A stretch of 64,000 nt of DNA from Bacillus manliponensis (GTDB lineage Bacteria > Bacillota > Bacilli > Bacillales > Bacillaceae_G): the NCBI RefSeq assembly GCF_000712595.1, contig NZ_JOTN01000009.1, positions 1 to 64,000 of the forward strand, read 5' to 3'. Made by a program: the position numbers and the translations under genes. The notes below the pieces were generated by a model. The model was not told the origin of the DNA. It made no database searches and saw only the letters and a program-made list of their open reading frames with translations. Below are positions 50,958-60,608 of this stretch, in pieces. The first letter of the stretch is position 1. Each line of letters starts with the position of its first letter.

Positions 50958-52040
50958 TTGTTCTTCCTCATTCTCGTTTTCATCTTCCTCTATTGTAGAT
51001 TTGTTAACCGGAAGATCGAGGTGACTACGTAATTCTTCAGTTATGTCCTCTACGCTATCTTCGTGTGGCATATAATAATATGTGCGATGGATTTCAGGAG
51101 GCATGCACTTTTTATCTCCTGTTCCCATATAGCAGTCCTCACCAGTAATTTGTAATTTCTCCATTGAAGCACCCATGCCATATTTATAAAATGAAAGCAT
51201 GTCATCAAATGATAAGTTTGTTTTGAAGTCACCGTTAATGTCATCAATGATCGTTCCTAATTTTGTGACAGAATTCATGCTTGTTAGTTCTTTAATCATA
51301 GCTTCGATAACAAGTTGTTGACGTTGACCACGCATGAAATCGCTATCAATTTTTCTAGTTCTAGCAAGTGCTAATGCCTCTTCACCGTTTAGTTCTTGTA
51401 GTCCTTTTTTAATACGAATTGCATCTGGCTTATCGTTGCTGTCTTGCTCTGTGAAGCTAACAGGTACATCTACTTCGATCCCACCTAAATTATCAACAAT
51501 CGTCATGAAAGATTTGAAGTTAAATGTAACAAAGTAATCAACAGGGACATTAAATAAACGTTCAACTGCATCAATTGTAGCAGCTGGGCCACCATCATCT
51601 CCATTTTTTACAGCACCGTATGCATAGGAGTGTGTAATTTTGTCATTTCTCTTTTTTATCGGTAAATATGTATATGTATCTCGTGGAATACTAACTAATT
51701 TCACTGTTTTATCATCGTTATTAAATGTTGCAAGTAATAGGGCATCAGGATGAAAGGCTCCGTTATATTCCTCTTGGCGTCCTTCATTTTCATCAATTCC
51801 CATAATTAAAATGGAAACGTTATGAGTAAGCGGTTTTACTGCTGTTTCCCTTAATTTTGATTTCTCACCGCGAGATAGATTGTGAGAGGCGTTTTTAACT
51901 GCTGAGGAAGCTTTATTTACTAAAAATAGAGCGTAGCTACCTCCGAAAAGTAAGAAAAATGTAAGAATGATAGCGAGAATTTTCAGTTTTTTATATTTCT
52001 TTTTTTTGTTATTCTCATTTTTAAATGTTATTCGATCCAT
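50934..52040 (-). CDS. LytR-CpsA-Psr cell-wall glycopolymer ligase
   Basis: A 368-residue membrane-anchored enzyme. A Lys-rich cytoplasmic start, one helix (about residues 20-40), then the LCP domain (about 80-235) with KLVSIPRDTYTYL, LFNVPVDYFVTFNF, and DSDFMRGQRQQLVIEAM, whose Arg and Asp bind the lipid pyrophosphate. It links teichoic acid or similar polymers to peptidoglycan. The C-terminal tail is acidic (EEDENENEEE). Its last codons form one arm of the terminator. Confidence 0.92.
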   Translation of the reverse strand: MDRITFKNENNKKKKYKKLKILAIILTFFLLFGGSYALFLVNKASSAVKNASHNLSRGEKSKLRETAVKPLTHNVSILIMGIDENEGRQEEYNGAFHPDALLLATFNNDDKTVKLVSIPRDTYTYLPIKKRNDKITHSYAYGAVKNGDDGGPAATIDAVERLFNVPVDYFVTFNFKSFMTIVDNLGGIEVDVPVSFTEQDSNDKPDAIRIKKGLQELNGEEALALARTRKIDSDFMRGQRQQLVIEAMIKELTSMNSVTKLGTIIDDINGDFKTNLSFDDMLSFYKYGMGASMEKLQITGEDCYMGTGDKKCMPPEIHRTYYYMPHEDSVEDITEELRSHLDLPVNKSTIEEDENENEEEQKNKAVER

Positions 52041-52141
52041 TCTATATACCCCTTTTATTTATAGTAACAATACAGACATATCACTTAATTATAATTCTTT
52101 GTTACAGAAAAGGATATTACAAATCATTTACATTTTTACAT

Positions 52142-52170
52142 AAAAAAAGAGATGGCATTTGCCATCTCTC
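52142..52170 (-). terminator. Terminator of the Na/Pi cotransporter gene
   Basis: GAGATGGCA.TTTGCCATCTC hairpin; on the minus strand seven T follow. Confidence 0.85.
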
Positions 52171-52175
52171 TTCCA

Positions 52176-53834
52176 TTATGAAAGTGAACGTGTTGCTTGT
52201 CCGCTTGCTTTCTCACCTAATACAGCTTCTGCGATGTTTACCGCATGGTCTCCGATACGCTCTAAGTTACTTACCATATCGATGAAGACGATACTTGCAT
52301 CACCAGTACAGCTGCGCTCGTTTAGACGCATTACGTGACGTTTACGTAATACACGTTCCATTTGGTCGATTTCACGCTCTTTAGATATAACCGTTTTTGC
52401 AAGGTCACTATCAAATTCTGATAAGGCACCAATTGCATCGTTTAATGTTGAAATTGTTAATGCAAGCATTTCATTTAATTCTTCCATTGCAACATCAGAC
52501 ATTGTAACACGATTTGAAATTTGGAAGTCCACTAATTCTACTAAGTTTTCTACATGATCACCAATACGCTCAATATCACCAACAACATCTGCTAGTGCAG
52601 AGTGCTTTTCTGAATCATGAGGTGATAGTGGTTTTGCAGAAATTGTTACTAAATACTCTGTGATTTTTCTATCTAAATTGTTGATTGCTGCTTCTAATTG
52701 AACAGCCATATCAGCATGTTTCTTTTGCTTTGTATTTAAGAATTCATTTGCTTCTTTTAATCCTTGTAATGAGAACTCAGCCATACGCACAACTTCTTTT
52801 TGTGCTTCTGTTAATGCGATTACTGGAGATTGTTCAACAAAGATTGGGTTTAAATGTTGTGGTTTGAAGTCAATAACTGAATCTTCACCACGAATAATTT
52901 TCGTTACAATCCATGCTAATACAGCGATGAATGGGAACTGAATAATTGTATTTGTTATGTTGAATGTTCCATGTGCAAATGCGATTGTCATTTCAGGTGT
53001 TAAATTCAACGTTTCTTGGAAGTAACTAATTAAACTTGTAAATGGAACAATTAAAATCGTAAAGATAACCGTTCCGATAATGTTAAACATAACATGTACT
53101 AAAGCAGCACGTCTTGCTGCAATAGAAGTACCAATTGCTGCTAATACAGCTGTAATTGTTGTTCCGATGTTGTCACCGAATAATACTGGCAGGGCAGCTT
53201 GTAAATCCATTGCTCCTTGGCCAAACAGTTCTTGTAAAATTCCGATAGTAGCACTAGAACTTTGTACGATTAATGTAAATACTGTACCAACGATAACACC
53301 TAAAATAGGGTTATCACTCATACTTAATGTTAGTTCTTGGAATGATTCTAACGTACGTAATGGCTTCATTCCAGCACTCATTAATTCTAAACCGAAGAAT
53401 AAAGCACCAAACCCAAAGACAACTTGCCCAAGAGATTGCACCTTTTTATTTTTAAAGAAGAATAACAATACTGCACCTAATGCAATAATTGGTAACGCAT
53501 ATTCTCCAAGATCAATTCCGATGATAAATGCTGTAACAGTTGTCCCGATGTTAGCACCCATAATAACACCAATTGCTTGTCGTAGTGTCATAAATCCAGC
53601 ACTTACAAGACCTACTGTTAAAGCAGTTGTTCCTGAACTTGATTGAATTAATGCAGTAACTAAAACACCCGCTAATACACCCATAAAAGGATTTGTTGTA
53701 AAGCGATCAAGAATATCACGTAGACGATCACCAGCTGCTTGTTGTAAGCCGTCGCCCATGTACTTAATACCGAATAAGAAAATCCCTAGTCCACCTAAGA
53801 ACTGAAAGACCATTTCTTGAACATTGAATTCCAC
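52176..53834 (-). CDS. Na/phosphate cotransporter with PhoU-like domain (NptA/YjbB type)
   Basis: A 552-residue membrane protein. Two inverted repeats with QSSSGTTALTVGLVSAG (about residue 55) and QSSSATIGILQELFGQGA (about residue 193) form the Na/Pi transport core; residues about 340-545 are a PhoU-like helical domain (VVGDIERIGDHVENLVEL and SNLERIGDHAVNIAEA). The start is GTG at 53834, 8 bases after AAGGAG; a GTG 9 bases earlier overlaps the ribosome site. The protein may export or import phosphate. Confidence 0.9.
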   Translation of the reverse strand: MEFNVQEMVFQFLGGLGIFLFGIKYMGDGLQQAAGDRLRDILDRFTTNPFMGVLAGVLVTALIQSSSGTTALTVGLVSAGFMTLRQAIGVIMGANIGTTVTAFIIGIDLGEYALPIIALGAVLLFFFKNKKVQSLGQVVFGFGALFFGLELMSAGMKPLRTLESFQELTLSMSDNPILGVIVGTVFTLIVQSSSATIGILQELFGQGAMDLQAALPVLFGDNIGTTITAVLAAIGTSIAARRAALVHVMFNIIGTVIFTILIVPFTSLISYFQETLNLTPEMTIAFAHGTFNITNTIIQFPFIAVLAWIVTKIIRGEDSVIDFKPQHLNPIFVEQSPVIALTEAQKEVVRMAEFSLQGLKEANEFLNTKQKKHADMAVQLEAAINNLDRKITEYLVTISAKPLSPHDSEKHSALADVVGDIERIGDHVENLVELVDFQISNRVTMSDVAMEELNEMLALTISTLNDAIGALSEFDSDLAKTVISKEREIDQMERVLRKRHVMRLNERSCTGDASIVFIDMVSNLERIGDHAVNIAEAVLGEKASGQATRSLS

Positions 53835-54145
53835 GCAGTCCACTCCTTAAAAAATTTCATGTACGGTTGTAATTATTAAATAAAAGTTGAGTTCTTGTAA
53901 ATAATTTTCGATAAAAATTTACACTAAATTTACAAAGCGTTAAAAAAATTTACTTTTTTGGAGAAAATCCTTTGTTTTTTAGTCAAAATGGATTTTTTTG
54001 TAAAGGAATATAATTAACAGAGCACGTTATAAATTCTTTTGTATCGTTTACGTATACATAAGAAAATATGTACATACATTTGTAGTGAAATGAAGAAGGT
54101 TTATTTGAAAATAAAATTCAAAAGGAATTATTTACACGTGAAGAA

Positions 54146-54159
54146 GGAAAGCGCATTCA
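54146..54159. promoter_or_regulatory. cre site (CcpA)
   Basis: GGAAAGCGCATTCA matches the cre consensus TGAAAGCGCTTTCA at 12 of 14 bases by eye. It lies 139 bases ahead of the PTS gene. Glucose would thus repress the operon through CcpA. Confidence 0.6.
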
Positions 54160-54203
54160 TTTCCGCGAAACTTAATGTTATCCACAATAATAAATAATCG
54201 AAA

Positions 54204-54213
54204 TGACATGTCA
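54204..54213. promoter_or_regulatory. TGACATGTCA palindrome, possible GntR operator
   Basis: A perfect 10-base palindrome between the cre site and the likely promoter of the PTS operon. The operon ends in a GntR/HutC-type gene, which would be its reader. No consensus can be proven from one site. Confidence 0.4.
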
Positions 54214-54297
54214 GTAAAGAACAATTTTTGTACTCATAAACATTATAATGTTATATCCTTATTATCTTTTTGTAGTTATAAAAAGGGAGGGTTATAA

Positions 54298-55608
54298 ATG
54301 AATCGCTTTATGGGGTTTATGGAACAAAAAGTAATGCCAGTGGCACAAAAAATTGCAGGACAAAGGCATTTGTTGGCAATTCGAAATGGAGTGATTTCAA
54401 CATTACCTTTAACAATTGTTGGTTCATTCTTTGTGCTGTTTTTAAACTTACCAATTGAGGCTTATATGGAATGGATTGAACCGCATCGACACATTTTAGA
54501 GATTCCATTTCGGTTTACCGTAGGGTTAATGGCTTTATATGCGGCTTTTGGCGTTGGGGCATCACTTGCTAGTTTTTATCAATTAAATCAATTGAGTGCG
54601 GGTTTACTTTCTGTTTTGGCTTTCTTATTAGCTTCCGTTCAGCCCATTCAAGTGATGGAGTCCGTTGATGGCGTCATTGATGCTGGTAGATATATTTCAA
54701 TCGGACAATTAAGTGCAACGTCGTTGTTTGGAGCAATTGTGACATCCTTAATTGCGGTTGAAATTTATCATTTTATGATTAAGCGCAATATTTCAATTAA
54801 ACTTCCAGACAGCGTTCCACCGGCTGTATCGAATTCATTTGCGGCATTAGTTCCAACACTAGTTATTATTTTATTATTTTGGGGCATTCGCTATGGACTG
54901 AATTTTGATATTAATACAACGATTACGTATTTGATTACTCCGCTGAAATCTTTGTTAGTTGGAAATAGTCTTCTTGGAGGACTAGTAACAGTATTTTTAA
55001 TTGTCTTTTTCTGGTCATTTGGTATTCATGGTCCAGCTATTTTAGGACCGATTATCCGTCCGATGTGGGATGCAGCTATTCTTGAAAATATGGAAGTATT
55101 TACAGAAACAAGGAACGCGTATGAGCTACCAAATTTATTTACTGAGCAATTTATCCAATGGTTTGTTTGGATTGGTGGTTCTGGTTCAACGTTGGCATTA
55201 GTTGTGATGTTTATGTTCTCGAAATCAAAGTTTTTAAAAGAGCTTGGCAAGTTATCTTTTATACCGGGGCTGTTTAACATTAATGAACCAATTATTTTTG
55301 GAGCACCGATTGTGATGAATCCCATTTTAGTAATCCCATTTGTTATTGCACCGTTAGTAACGACAACGTTATCTTATTTTGCAGTTGTTTCAGGGTTAAT
55401 CCCGATGATGATGGTAAAGTTGCCATTTACGATGATTTCACCAATTGCAGCAGTAGTGAGTACAGATTGGACAATTATGGCAGGTGTGTTAGTGCTCATT
55501 AATTTTACCATCTCATTTATCATTTATTATCCATTCTTTAAAGTGTATGAAAAACAACAACTAGTAGGAGAGGAGAAAAAAGGATGCTCGGAGTCATTAT
55601 CGTCTTAA
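54298..55608 (+). CDS. PTS system EIIC component, lactose/cellobiose family
   Basis: A 436-residue sugar permease of the phosphotransferase system with ten helices. Family sequences: ISTLPLTIVGSFFVLFLNLP near residue 34, FWSFGIHGPAILGPIIRPMWDA near residue 240, and FNINEPIIFGAPIVMNPILVIPF near residue 325 (the catalytic NEP(I/V) motif). No EIIA or EIIB genes follow, so it needs those of another system. First gene of the DgaE/DgaF-type operon. Start after GGGAGGGTTATAA. Confidence 0.92.
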   Translation: MNRFMGFMEQKVMPVAQKIAGQRHLLAIRNGVISTLPLTIVGSFFVLFLNLPIEAYMEWIEPHRHILEIPFRFTVGLMALYAAFGVGASLASFYQLNQLSAGLLSVLAFLLASVQPIQVMESVDGVIDAGRYISIGQLSATSLFGAIVTSLIAVEIYHFMIKRNISIKLPDSVPPAVSNSFAALVPTLVIILLFWGIRYGLNFDINTTITYLITPLKSLLVGNSLLGGLVTVFLIVFFWSFGIHGPAILGPIIRPMWDAAILENMEVFTETRNAYELPNLFTEQFIQWFVWIGGSGSTLALVVMFMFSKSKFLKELGKLSFIPGLFNINEPIIFGAPIVMNPILVIPFVIAPLVTTTLSYFAVVSGLIPMMMVKLPFTMISPIAAVVSTDWTIMAGVLVLINFTISFIIYYPFFKVYEKQQLVGEEKKGCSESLSS

Positions 55609-55862
55609 TTACATTTGTTTTAGGGCAGTGGATGGCACACCGATTTGAGTGGATAAAGCAGAGATCATTATTAACGTTGCTGCTTTTATCTATCGTATGT
55701 ATTGCTTGTTCAATTTGTATAGTCATTGTAACTGGAATACAGTCACCATTTGTCATTATCGTGCCAACAATCTTAAGTGCGACATGTTTGTCTGCTAAAT
55801 ATAGATTTACGAGTATGGCATTGTTACAACGGCTAAAGGAGATGCAAAAACATGAAGCATAA
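55584..55862 (+). CDS. Small membrane protein of the PTS operon
   Basis: A 92-residue protein with three hydrophobic segments (about residues 2-18, 29-50 and 54-70). The start overlaps the EIIC end by 25 bases after GGAGAGGAG. Probably a partner of EIIC. I do not recognise a family. Confidence 0.75.
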   Translation: MLGVIIVLITFVLGQWMAHRFEWIKQRSLLTLLLLSIVCIACSICIVIVTGIQSPFVIIVPTILSATCLSAKYRFTSMALLQRLKEMQKHEA

Positions 55863-55916
55863 GCTAGCAATCACAAGGGATAGACATTTGTTGAAAAAAA
55901 AGGCTGGGGATTTGGA

Positions 55917-57008
55917 ATGAGCCTTCTTTTACAAAATGCAAAGCTTGTAAATGGAGAAGTGAAGCATATTTTTGTAACGAATGATGAAATTGAACTGATT
56001 AGCGATACTGTGAAGAAGCAGGCTACTATGTCACTTGATTTAAAGGGAAAGATATATGTATCGAGTGGATGGATTGATATGCATACACATGCGTTTCCGA
56101 AGTTTTCGCCGTACTGCGCTTATCCAGATGAAATCGGCTATAAAACGGGGGTTACAACAGTTGTTGATGCTGGTAGCAGTGGGAGCGATACAATTGGTGA
56201 GTTTTATGAGTTAGCGAAGCAGTATAAAACTCGCATCTTTTCATTTATGAATATTTCTAAAGTTGGCTTAGCGCGAATTGATGAGCTTAGTAGAATAGAA
56301 GATTTACAATTTTCTTCTATTCAAAGAGCATACTGTGCGTATCCTGACTTTATTGCTGGCTTGAAAGTAAGAATGAGTGCCAGTGTTGTTGGAGAAAACG
56401 GTATTCAGCCATTACGTATTGCGAAGAAATATGGAAAGGAGCTAGATCTCCCAATCATGGTTCATATTGGGAGTGCTCCTCCTACAATTGAGGAAGTTTT
56501 GCCTTATTTAGAACAGGGAGATATTGTTACGCATTGCTTTCATGGAAAATCAAATAATCATATATTTTCTTGTTCCTATGAACCAATTCAAGAGTGTTTA
56601 CAGGCAGGGGTTTCCTTTGATATTGGTCATGGTACAGCAAGCTTTTCCTTTGCAATTGCAAAACAAGCAAAAGAAAGAGGCATTCCATTTCACACAATTA
56701 GCACAGATATATATAACAGAAATAAAGAGAACGGTCCTGTTTATAACATGGCGACAACATTAACGAAATTTCTGTATTTAGGATACGACTTAGAAACCAT
56801 TATTCAGGCTGTAACGGAGACACCTGCAAAGTTGCTACGGAAAGAGAAACTAGGGCGTTTAGAAAGAGGGGCAACAGCAGATTTAACGTTATTTACAGTA
56901 GAGCAGGATGAAGTATTACTGACTGATTCGCATGGAGAAACAGTCACATATCATCAAAAGATTTCTCCAAAAGCGGTCGTATTAGGAGGGGAATATATTG
57001 AACTTTGA
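55917..57008 (+). CDS. Amidohydrolase/deacetylase-family metallohydrolase
   Basis: A 363-residue metal-dependent hydrolase of the EF_0837/AHA_3915 type. HTHAFPKF (about residues 53-60) is the first metal motif; VTTVVDAGSSG, the Lys in GLKVRMSASV (about residue 151), HIGSAPP and HCFHGK give the others. It would remove an acetyl group from an amino-sugar acid or hydrolyse a lactam. The end overlaps the DgaE-like gene by 11 bases. The start follows GGGGATTTGGA. Confidence 0.9.
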   Translation: MSLLLQNAKLVNGEVKHIFVTNDEIELISDTVKKQATMSLDLKGKIYVSSGWIDMHTHAFPKFSPYCAYPDEIGYKTGVTTVVDAGSSGSDTIGEFYELAKQYKTRIFSFMNISKVGLARIDELSRIEDLQFSSIQRAYCAYPDFIAGLKVRMSASVVGENGIQPLRIAKKYGKELDLPIMVHIGSAPPTIEEVLPYLEQGDIVTHCFHGKSNNHIFSCSYEPIQECLQAGVSFDIGHGTASFSFAIAKQAKERGIPFHTISTDIYNRNKENGPVYNMATTLTKFLYLGYDLETIIQAVTETPAKLLRKEKLGRLERGATADLTLFTVEQDEVLLTDSHGETVTYHQKISPKAVVLGGEYIEL

Positions 57009-58092
57009 AGAACTTGGGTTACGTAAAGTCATTAATGCGAGTGGGCGGATGAGTATATTAGGGGTATCAACATTGCATGAATCTGTTATAGAAGCTATGA
57101 AATTAGGCGGGGAGCATTACGTTGAAATGAAAGAATTAACGGAGAAAGCAGGAGCACGTATTGCAGAAAGGTTAGGAACAGAGGCAGCAATGGCTGTCAA
57201 CTCTGCTTCAAGTGGTATTGCGTTATCAGTTGCTGGTGTGATTAGTAAAGGAAATTCGTATATCGCGGAGAAACTGTATGACTATCGTGAGGAACTTCCA
57301 AATGAAATTTTGATTCAGAAAGGTCATAATGTTGATTACGGTGCACCTGTGGAAACGATGGTGAAGCTTGGTGGTGGTTCTTTAAAAGAAGCTGGTTACA
57401 GTAATGGCTGTAGTTTAGAACAATTCAAGGGAGCAATTACGCCAAAAACGGCAGCGGTATTATATGTGAAATCTCACCATTGTGTACAAAAGAATATGTT
57501 GTCAGCCCAGCAAGTAAAGGAAATATGTGAGGCGCATCATATTCCCCTTATTATTGATGCTGCTGCAGAAGAGAATGTAACGAAATATGCGAAAGTAGCT
57601 GATTTAGTCATTTATAGTGGTTCCAAAGCGTTAGAAGGGCCAACATCAGGTATAGTAGCCGGAAAAGAACAGTATGTTTCCTATCTGTATCCGCATATGA
57701 AGGGAATCGGAAGGGCGATGAAGATTGGAAAAGAAGCAATCTTTGGGCTGTTACAAGCTCTTGAAAATTATAAAGAGGATGAGGATACGGCAGAAGACCA
57801 ACAAAAGTGTGTCGCAGCGCTACGTGTATTAAATGAAATAGATGGAGTAAGAGTGTCAATTGTACAAGATGAAGGGGGGAGGCCAATCTATAGAGGGCGT
57901 GTACAAATTGATTCGTTACAAACAAAGCAAACGGCCCTGCAAGTGGTCGAGAAGTTGAAAGCGGGAGAGATCGCGATTTATACACGAGATTATTATGCAA
58001 ACGTTGGTTATTTTGAGATTGATCCGCGCCCGTTGCGTAGCGGAGACATGGAAATCATAGTTTCGAAACTACAACAAATAGTAGGGGGATGA
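56998..58092 (+). CDS. dgaE: DgaE-type PLP-dependent ammonia lyase (SelA-like)
   Basis: A 364-residue PLP enzyme of the SelA/DgaE group. The PLP Lys lies in IYSGSKALEGPTSG (about residue 211). In Salmonella DgaE turns D-glucosaminate-6-phosphate into 2-keto-3-deoxygluconate-6-phosphate and ammonia. The start is TTG at 56998 inside the previous gene, after AGGAGGGGAATATA. Followed by the matching aldolase gene. Since a PTS or kinase would give the phosphate, the true substrate may be a related amino-sugar acid. Confidence 0.86.
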   Translation: MNFEELGLRKVINASGRMSILGVSTLHESVIEAMKLGGEHYVEMKELTEKAGARIAERLGTEAAMAVNSASSGIALSVAGVISKGNSYIAEKLYDYREELPNEILIQKGHNVDYGAPVETMVKLGGGSLKEAGYSNGCSLEQFKGAITPKTAAVLYVKSHHCVQKNMLSAQQVKEICEAHHIPLIIDAAAEENVTKYAKVADLVIYSGSKALEGPTSGIVAGKEQYVSYLYPHMKGIGRAMKIGKEAIFGLLQALENYKEDEDTAEDQQKCVAALRVLNEIDGVRVSIVQDEGGRPIYRGRVQIDSLQTKQTALQVVEKLKAGEIAIYTRDYYANVGYFEIDPRPLRSGDMEIIVSKLQQIVGG

Positions 58093-58099
58093 CGCATTG

Positions 58100-58846
58100 A
58101 TGTTACAAGCTAAATTTTATAAAAATCGTGTATGTATCAATGTTCTTGCAAACAGTGTAGAAAATGCAAAAGCAATCTATGAAGCAGCTGAGGGGTATGT
58201 GTTAGTTGGTGTATTGTCTAAAAACTATGAAACGGTAGCAGAAGCTGTTGCTGATTTACGGAATTATGAACTAGCAATTGAGAATGCAGTATCTGTCGGT
58301 TTAGGTGCGGGAGACCCGAATCAATGGAAAATGGTCGCAAATATTTGTCGTCATTATAAACCAAAGCATGTGAATCAAGTATTTACAGGAGTTGGACATA
58401 CGAGAGCTCTGCTTGAGAACGATGAAACATTAGTGAATTGTCTTGTATCACCATCTGGGAAAGTAGGCTATGTAAAAATATCAACTGGGCCGTTAAGTAG
58501 TCAAAGGAAGGCGGGTATCATTCCTATAGAAACGGCAATTACAATGATTAAAGATATGGGTGGGAGCTCAATTAAGTATTTTCCAATGAAGGGCCTTGCA
58601 CATATCGAGGAATTTAAAATCGTTGCAGAAGCGTGTGCAAAAGAGGAACTGTATTTAGAGCCTACCGGTGGAATTGATTTAATGAATTACGGAGAAATTT
58701 TAAAAGTTGCCTTGCAAGCAGGGGTACAGAAAATAATTCCACATGTATACTCTTCGATTGTAAATAAAGAAACTGGTGAAACGAATGTGGAGGATGTGAG
58801 AACTTTATTAGCAATTACAAAAGATATGGTAGAAAGCTATGGATAA
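58100..58846 (+). CDS. dgaF: KDGP aldolase (DgaF/DagF type)
   Basis: A 248-residue TIM-barrel aldolase for 2-keto-3-deoxy-6-phosphogluconate. Family sequences VGLGAGDPNQWKMVANICRHYKPKHVNQVFTG and SSIKYFPMKGLAHIEEFK (Schiff-base Lys near residue 155) and LEPTGGIDLMNYG are typical. It cleaves the DgaE product to pyruvate and glyceraldehyde-3-phosphate. ATG at 58100 follows GGGGGATGACG; TTG 3 bases earlier is possible. Overlaps the kinase by 8 bases. Confidence 0.88.
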   Translation: MLQAKFYKNRVCINVLANSVENAKAIYEAAEGYVLVGVLSKNYETVAEAVADLRNYELAIENAVSVGLGAGDPNQWKMVANICRHYKPKHVNQVFTGVGHTRALLENDETLVNCLVSPSGKVGYVKISTGPLSSQRKAGIIPIETAITMIKDMGGSSIKYFPMKGLAHIEEFKIVAEACAKEELYLEPTGGIDLMNYGEILKVALQAGVQKIIPHVYSSIVNKETGETNVEDVRTLLAITKDMVESYG

Positions 58847-59849
58847 AACAATCGCAGCATTTGGAGAAGTGATGATGCGATTAGAAGTTCCAGAATATAA
58901 AAAGCTACATCAAGAAAATACATTGAAATATTTATTTTCAGGAACAGGTGTGAATGTGTTAAGCGGTCTCTCACAATTTGGATACAAGACAAAACTAGTA
59001 TCTAAATTACCAGCAAATAGTATTGGTGATGCAGCGCTAGCACAGCTACGCTCCCTTGGAATAAATACAGACTTTGTCATACGAGGCGGAGAGTACATAG
59101 GAATGTATTTTTTAGAAAAAGGTTTTGGGATTCGTCCGTCTCAAGTAACGTATACAAACCGGAAAGAAAGTGTATTTGCGTTATCTTCTACCCTGGAATA
59201 TGAGTATGATACTTTTTTAGAAGATACAGATGTTATTCATTTCTGTGGTATTAGCTTAGCGCTCACGGAAAATTTACGAGAAACGGTTGTGAGACTAGCG
59301 ACGGAGGCGAAAAATAGAGGGATTCAAGTCTGTTTTGATTGTAACTACCGTCCAAAATTATGGGAGAGCTACGAGCAAGCGAAGCCGTGGTATGAAATGA
59401 TGTTACAGTTAGCTGATATTTGTTTTATGTCGGAAAAAGATGCGATGTATATATTAGGAATGAAAACAACTGAAACAACTCGAGAAAGACAAATTGAAGA
59501 CTTACTTCCAAAAGTTGCAAAAGTATATAATATACATGTAATGGCAGGAACAATTCGTAAGGAAGAACATATAGGGGAGCGCAAACTGAAAGGGTACATC
59601 GTTGCAAATGGCGAAGTTACATATTCGGGAGAACACGGCTTTCTTGTCTATGAACGAATTGGTAGCGGTGACGCGTTTGCAACAGGGGTATTGCACGGTG
59701 TTCTATCATGTATGAAGCGGCAAGAAATCGTTAACTTTGCTACTGCTGCAAGTGTGTATGCACATACGACATACGGTGACTCTCCAATTGCACAAATAGC
59801 TGAAATACAAAAAATAGTAAAGGGCGTATCCTCAGTGATAGAAAGGTAG
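58839..59849 (+). CDS. PfkB-type sugar kinase (2-keto-3-deoxygluconate kinase-like)
   Basis: A 336-residue ribokinase-family kinase. GEVMMRLEVP near the front and the catalytic GSGDAFATGVLHGV (about residues 276-290, Asp as base) are complete. By context it phosphorylates 2-keto-3-deoxygluconate or a related acid. A kinase in a pathway with a PTS suggests two entry routes, one phosphorylated and one not. Confidence 0.87.
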   Translation: MDKTIAAFGEVMMRLEVPEYKKLHQENTLKYLFSGTGVNVLSGLSQFGYKTKLVSKLPANSIGDAALAQLRSLGINTDFVIRGGEYIGMYFLEKGFGIRPSQVTYTNRKESVFALSSTLEYEYDTFLEDTDVIHFCGISLALTENLRETVVRLATEAKNRGIQVCFDCNYRPKLWESYEQAKPWYEMMLQLADICFMSEKDAMYILGMKTTETTRERQIEDLLPKVAKVYNIHVMAGTIRKEEHIGERKLKGYIVANGEVTYSGEHGFLVYERIGSGDAFATGVLHGVLSCMKRQEIVNFATAASVYAHTTYGDSPIAQIAEIQKIVKGVSSVIER

Positions 59850-59854
59850 AGTTC

Positions 59855-60565
59855 ATGAAACTATCGAGACGAAAAGGACCAATTTATCTACAAATAGTGG
59901 AGATTTTACGTACACGTATTTTAGACAAAACGTATTCGTTAGGAGAAAATTTGCCACCAGAGCCACAACTTGAAAAGGAATTCGAAGTAAGTAAGATCAC
60001 AATTCGTAATGCAGTTAGTCAGTTAGTGAAAGAAGGATATGTGGAAAAGCATAGTGGAAAAGGAACAAAGGTGATTAACAATAAGCAATTTACGAAGTTG
60101 TCAAAAGGACAAAGCTTTACGCAAGTATTAATGAAAGAAGGGCATACAGTTCGTAAAGGTGATGTGAAAGTAGAGAAAATACACGTTACAGGGGACTGTC
60201 ATGTTCCTCGTATTATCGGGAAAAGTTGTTATAAAATTTCTAGAATGTACTATTTAAATGAGGAGCCTTACATTTATTTTTCACATTATATTTCGGATCA
60301 ATATACGCTTCCTCTCATTTCCGAAACGTATGAAGCGTCACTATACGAACTGTTAGCAAAGCAAGGCGTTCAATTTTCTCATTTCCAAGATGAGTTTGCA
60401 GTAGAAGTACCACCATCTTATATTTGTGAAAAACTACAGGTAAAAGAAGAACATCTTTTGAAAAGGTTACGCTATTCGTACGATGATCATGGAAATCTTA
60501 TTGAGTATTCAGAGGCCTTTTATAATACAAATTTACAAAACTATGTTGTGAAGTTTGATGTGTAA
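59855..60565 (+). CDS. GntR/HutC-family transcriptional regulator
   Basis: A 236-residue repressor. The N-terminal winged helix (KGPIYLQIVEILRTRILDKTYSLGENLPPEPQLEKEFEVSKITIRNAV) and a UTRA ligand domain (about residues 85-236, e.g. SRMYYLNEEPYIYFSHYIS) are clear. Last gene of the operon, so it is the likely local regulator; a TGACATGTCA palindrome before the PTS gene may be its site. The ligand is probably a sugar phosphate of the pathway. Confidence 0.92.
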   Translation: MKLSRRKGPIYLQIVEILRTRILDKTYSLGENLPPEPQLEKEFEVSKITIRNAVSQLVKEGYVEKHSGKGTKVINNKQFTKLSKGQSFTQVLMKEGHTVRKGDVKVEKIHVTGDCHVPRIIGKSCYKISRMYYLNEEPYIYFSHYISDQYTLPLISETYEASLYELLAKQGVQFSHFQDEFAVEVPPSYICEKLQVKEEHLLKRLRYSYDDHGNLIEYSEAFYNTNLQNYVVKFDV

Positions 60566-60570
60566 GAGAT

Positions 60571-60608
60571 AAAAAAGCACTCGTTCAAAACGAAACGAGT
60601 GCTTTTTG
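60571..60608. terminator. Bidirectional terminator between gntR and brnQ
   Basis: AAAAAGCACTCGTT pairs with AACGAGTGCTTTTT. Serves both converging genes. Confidence 0.88.

Noticed and set aside
53080-53646. Open frame of 188 codons opposite the Na/Pi cotransporter
   Set aside because: Shadow frame of the real minus-strand gene.
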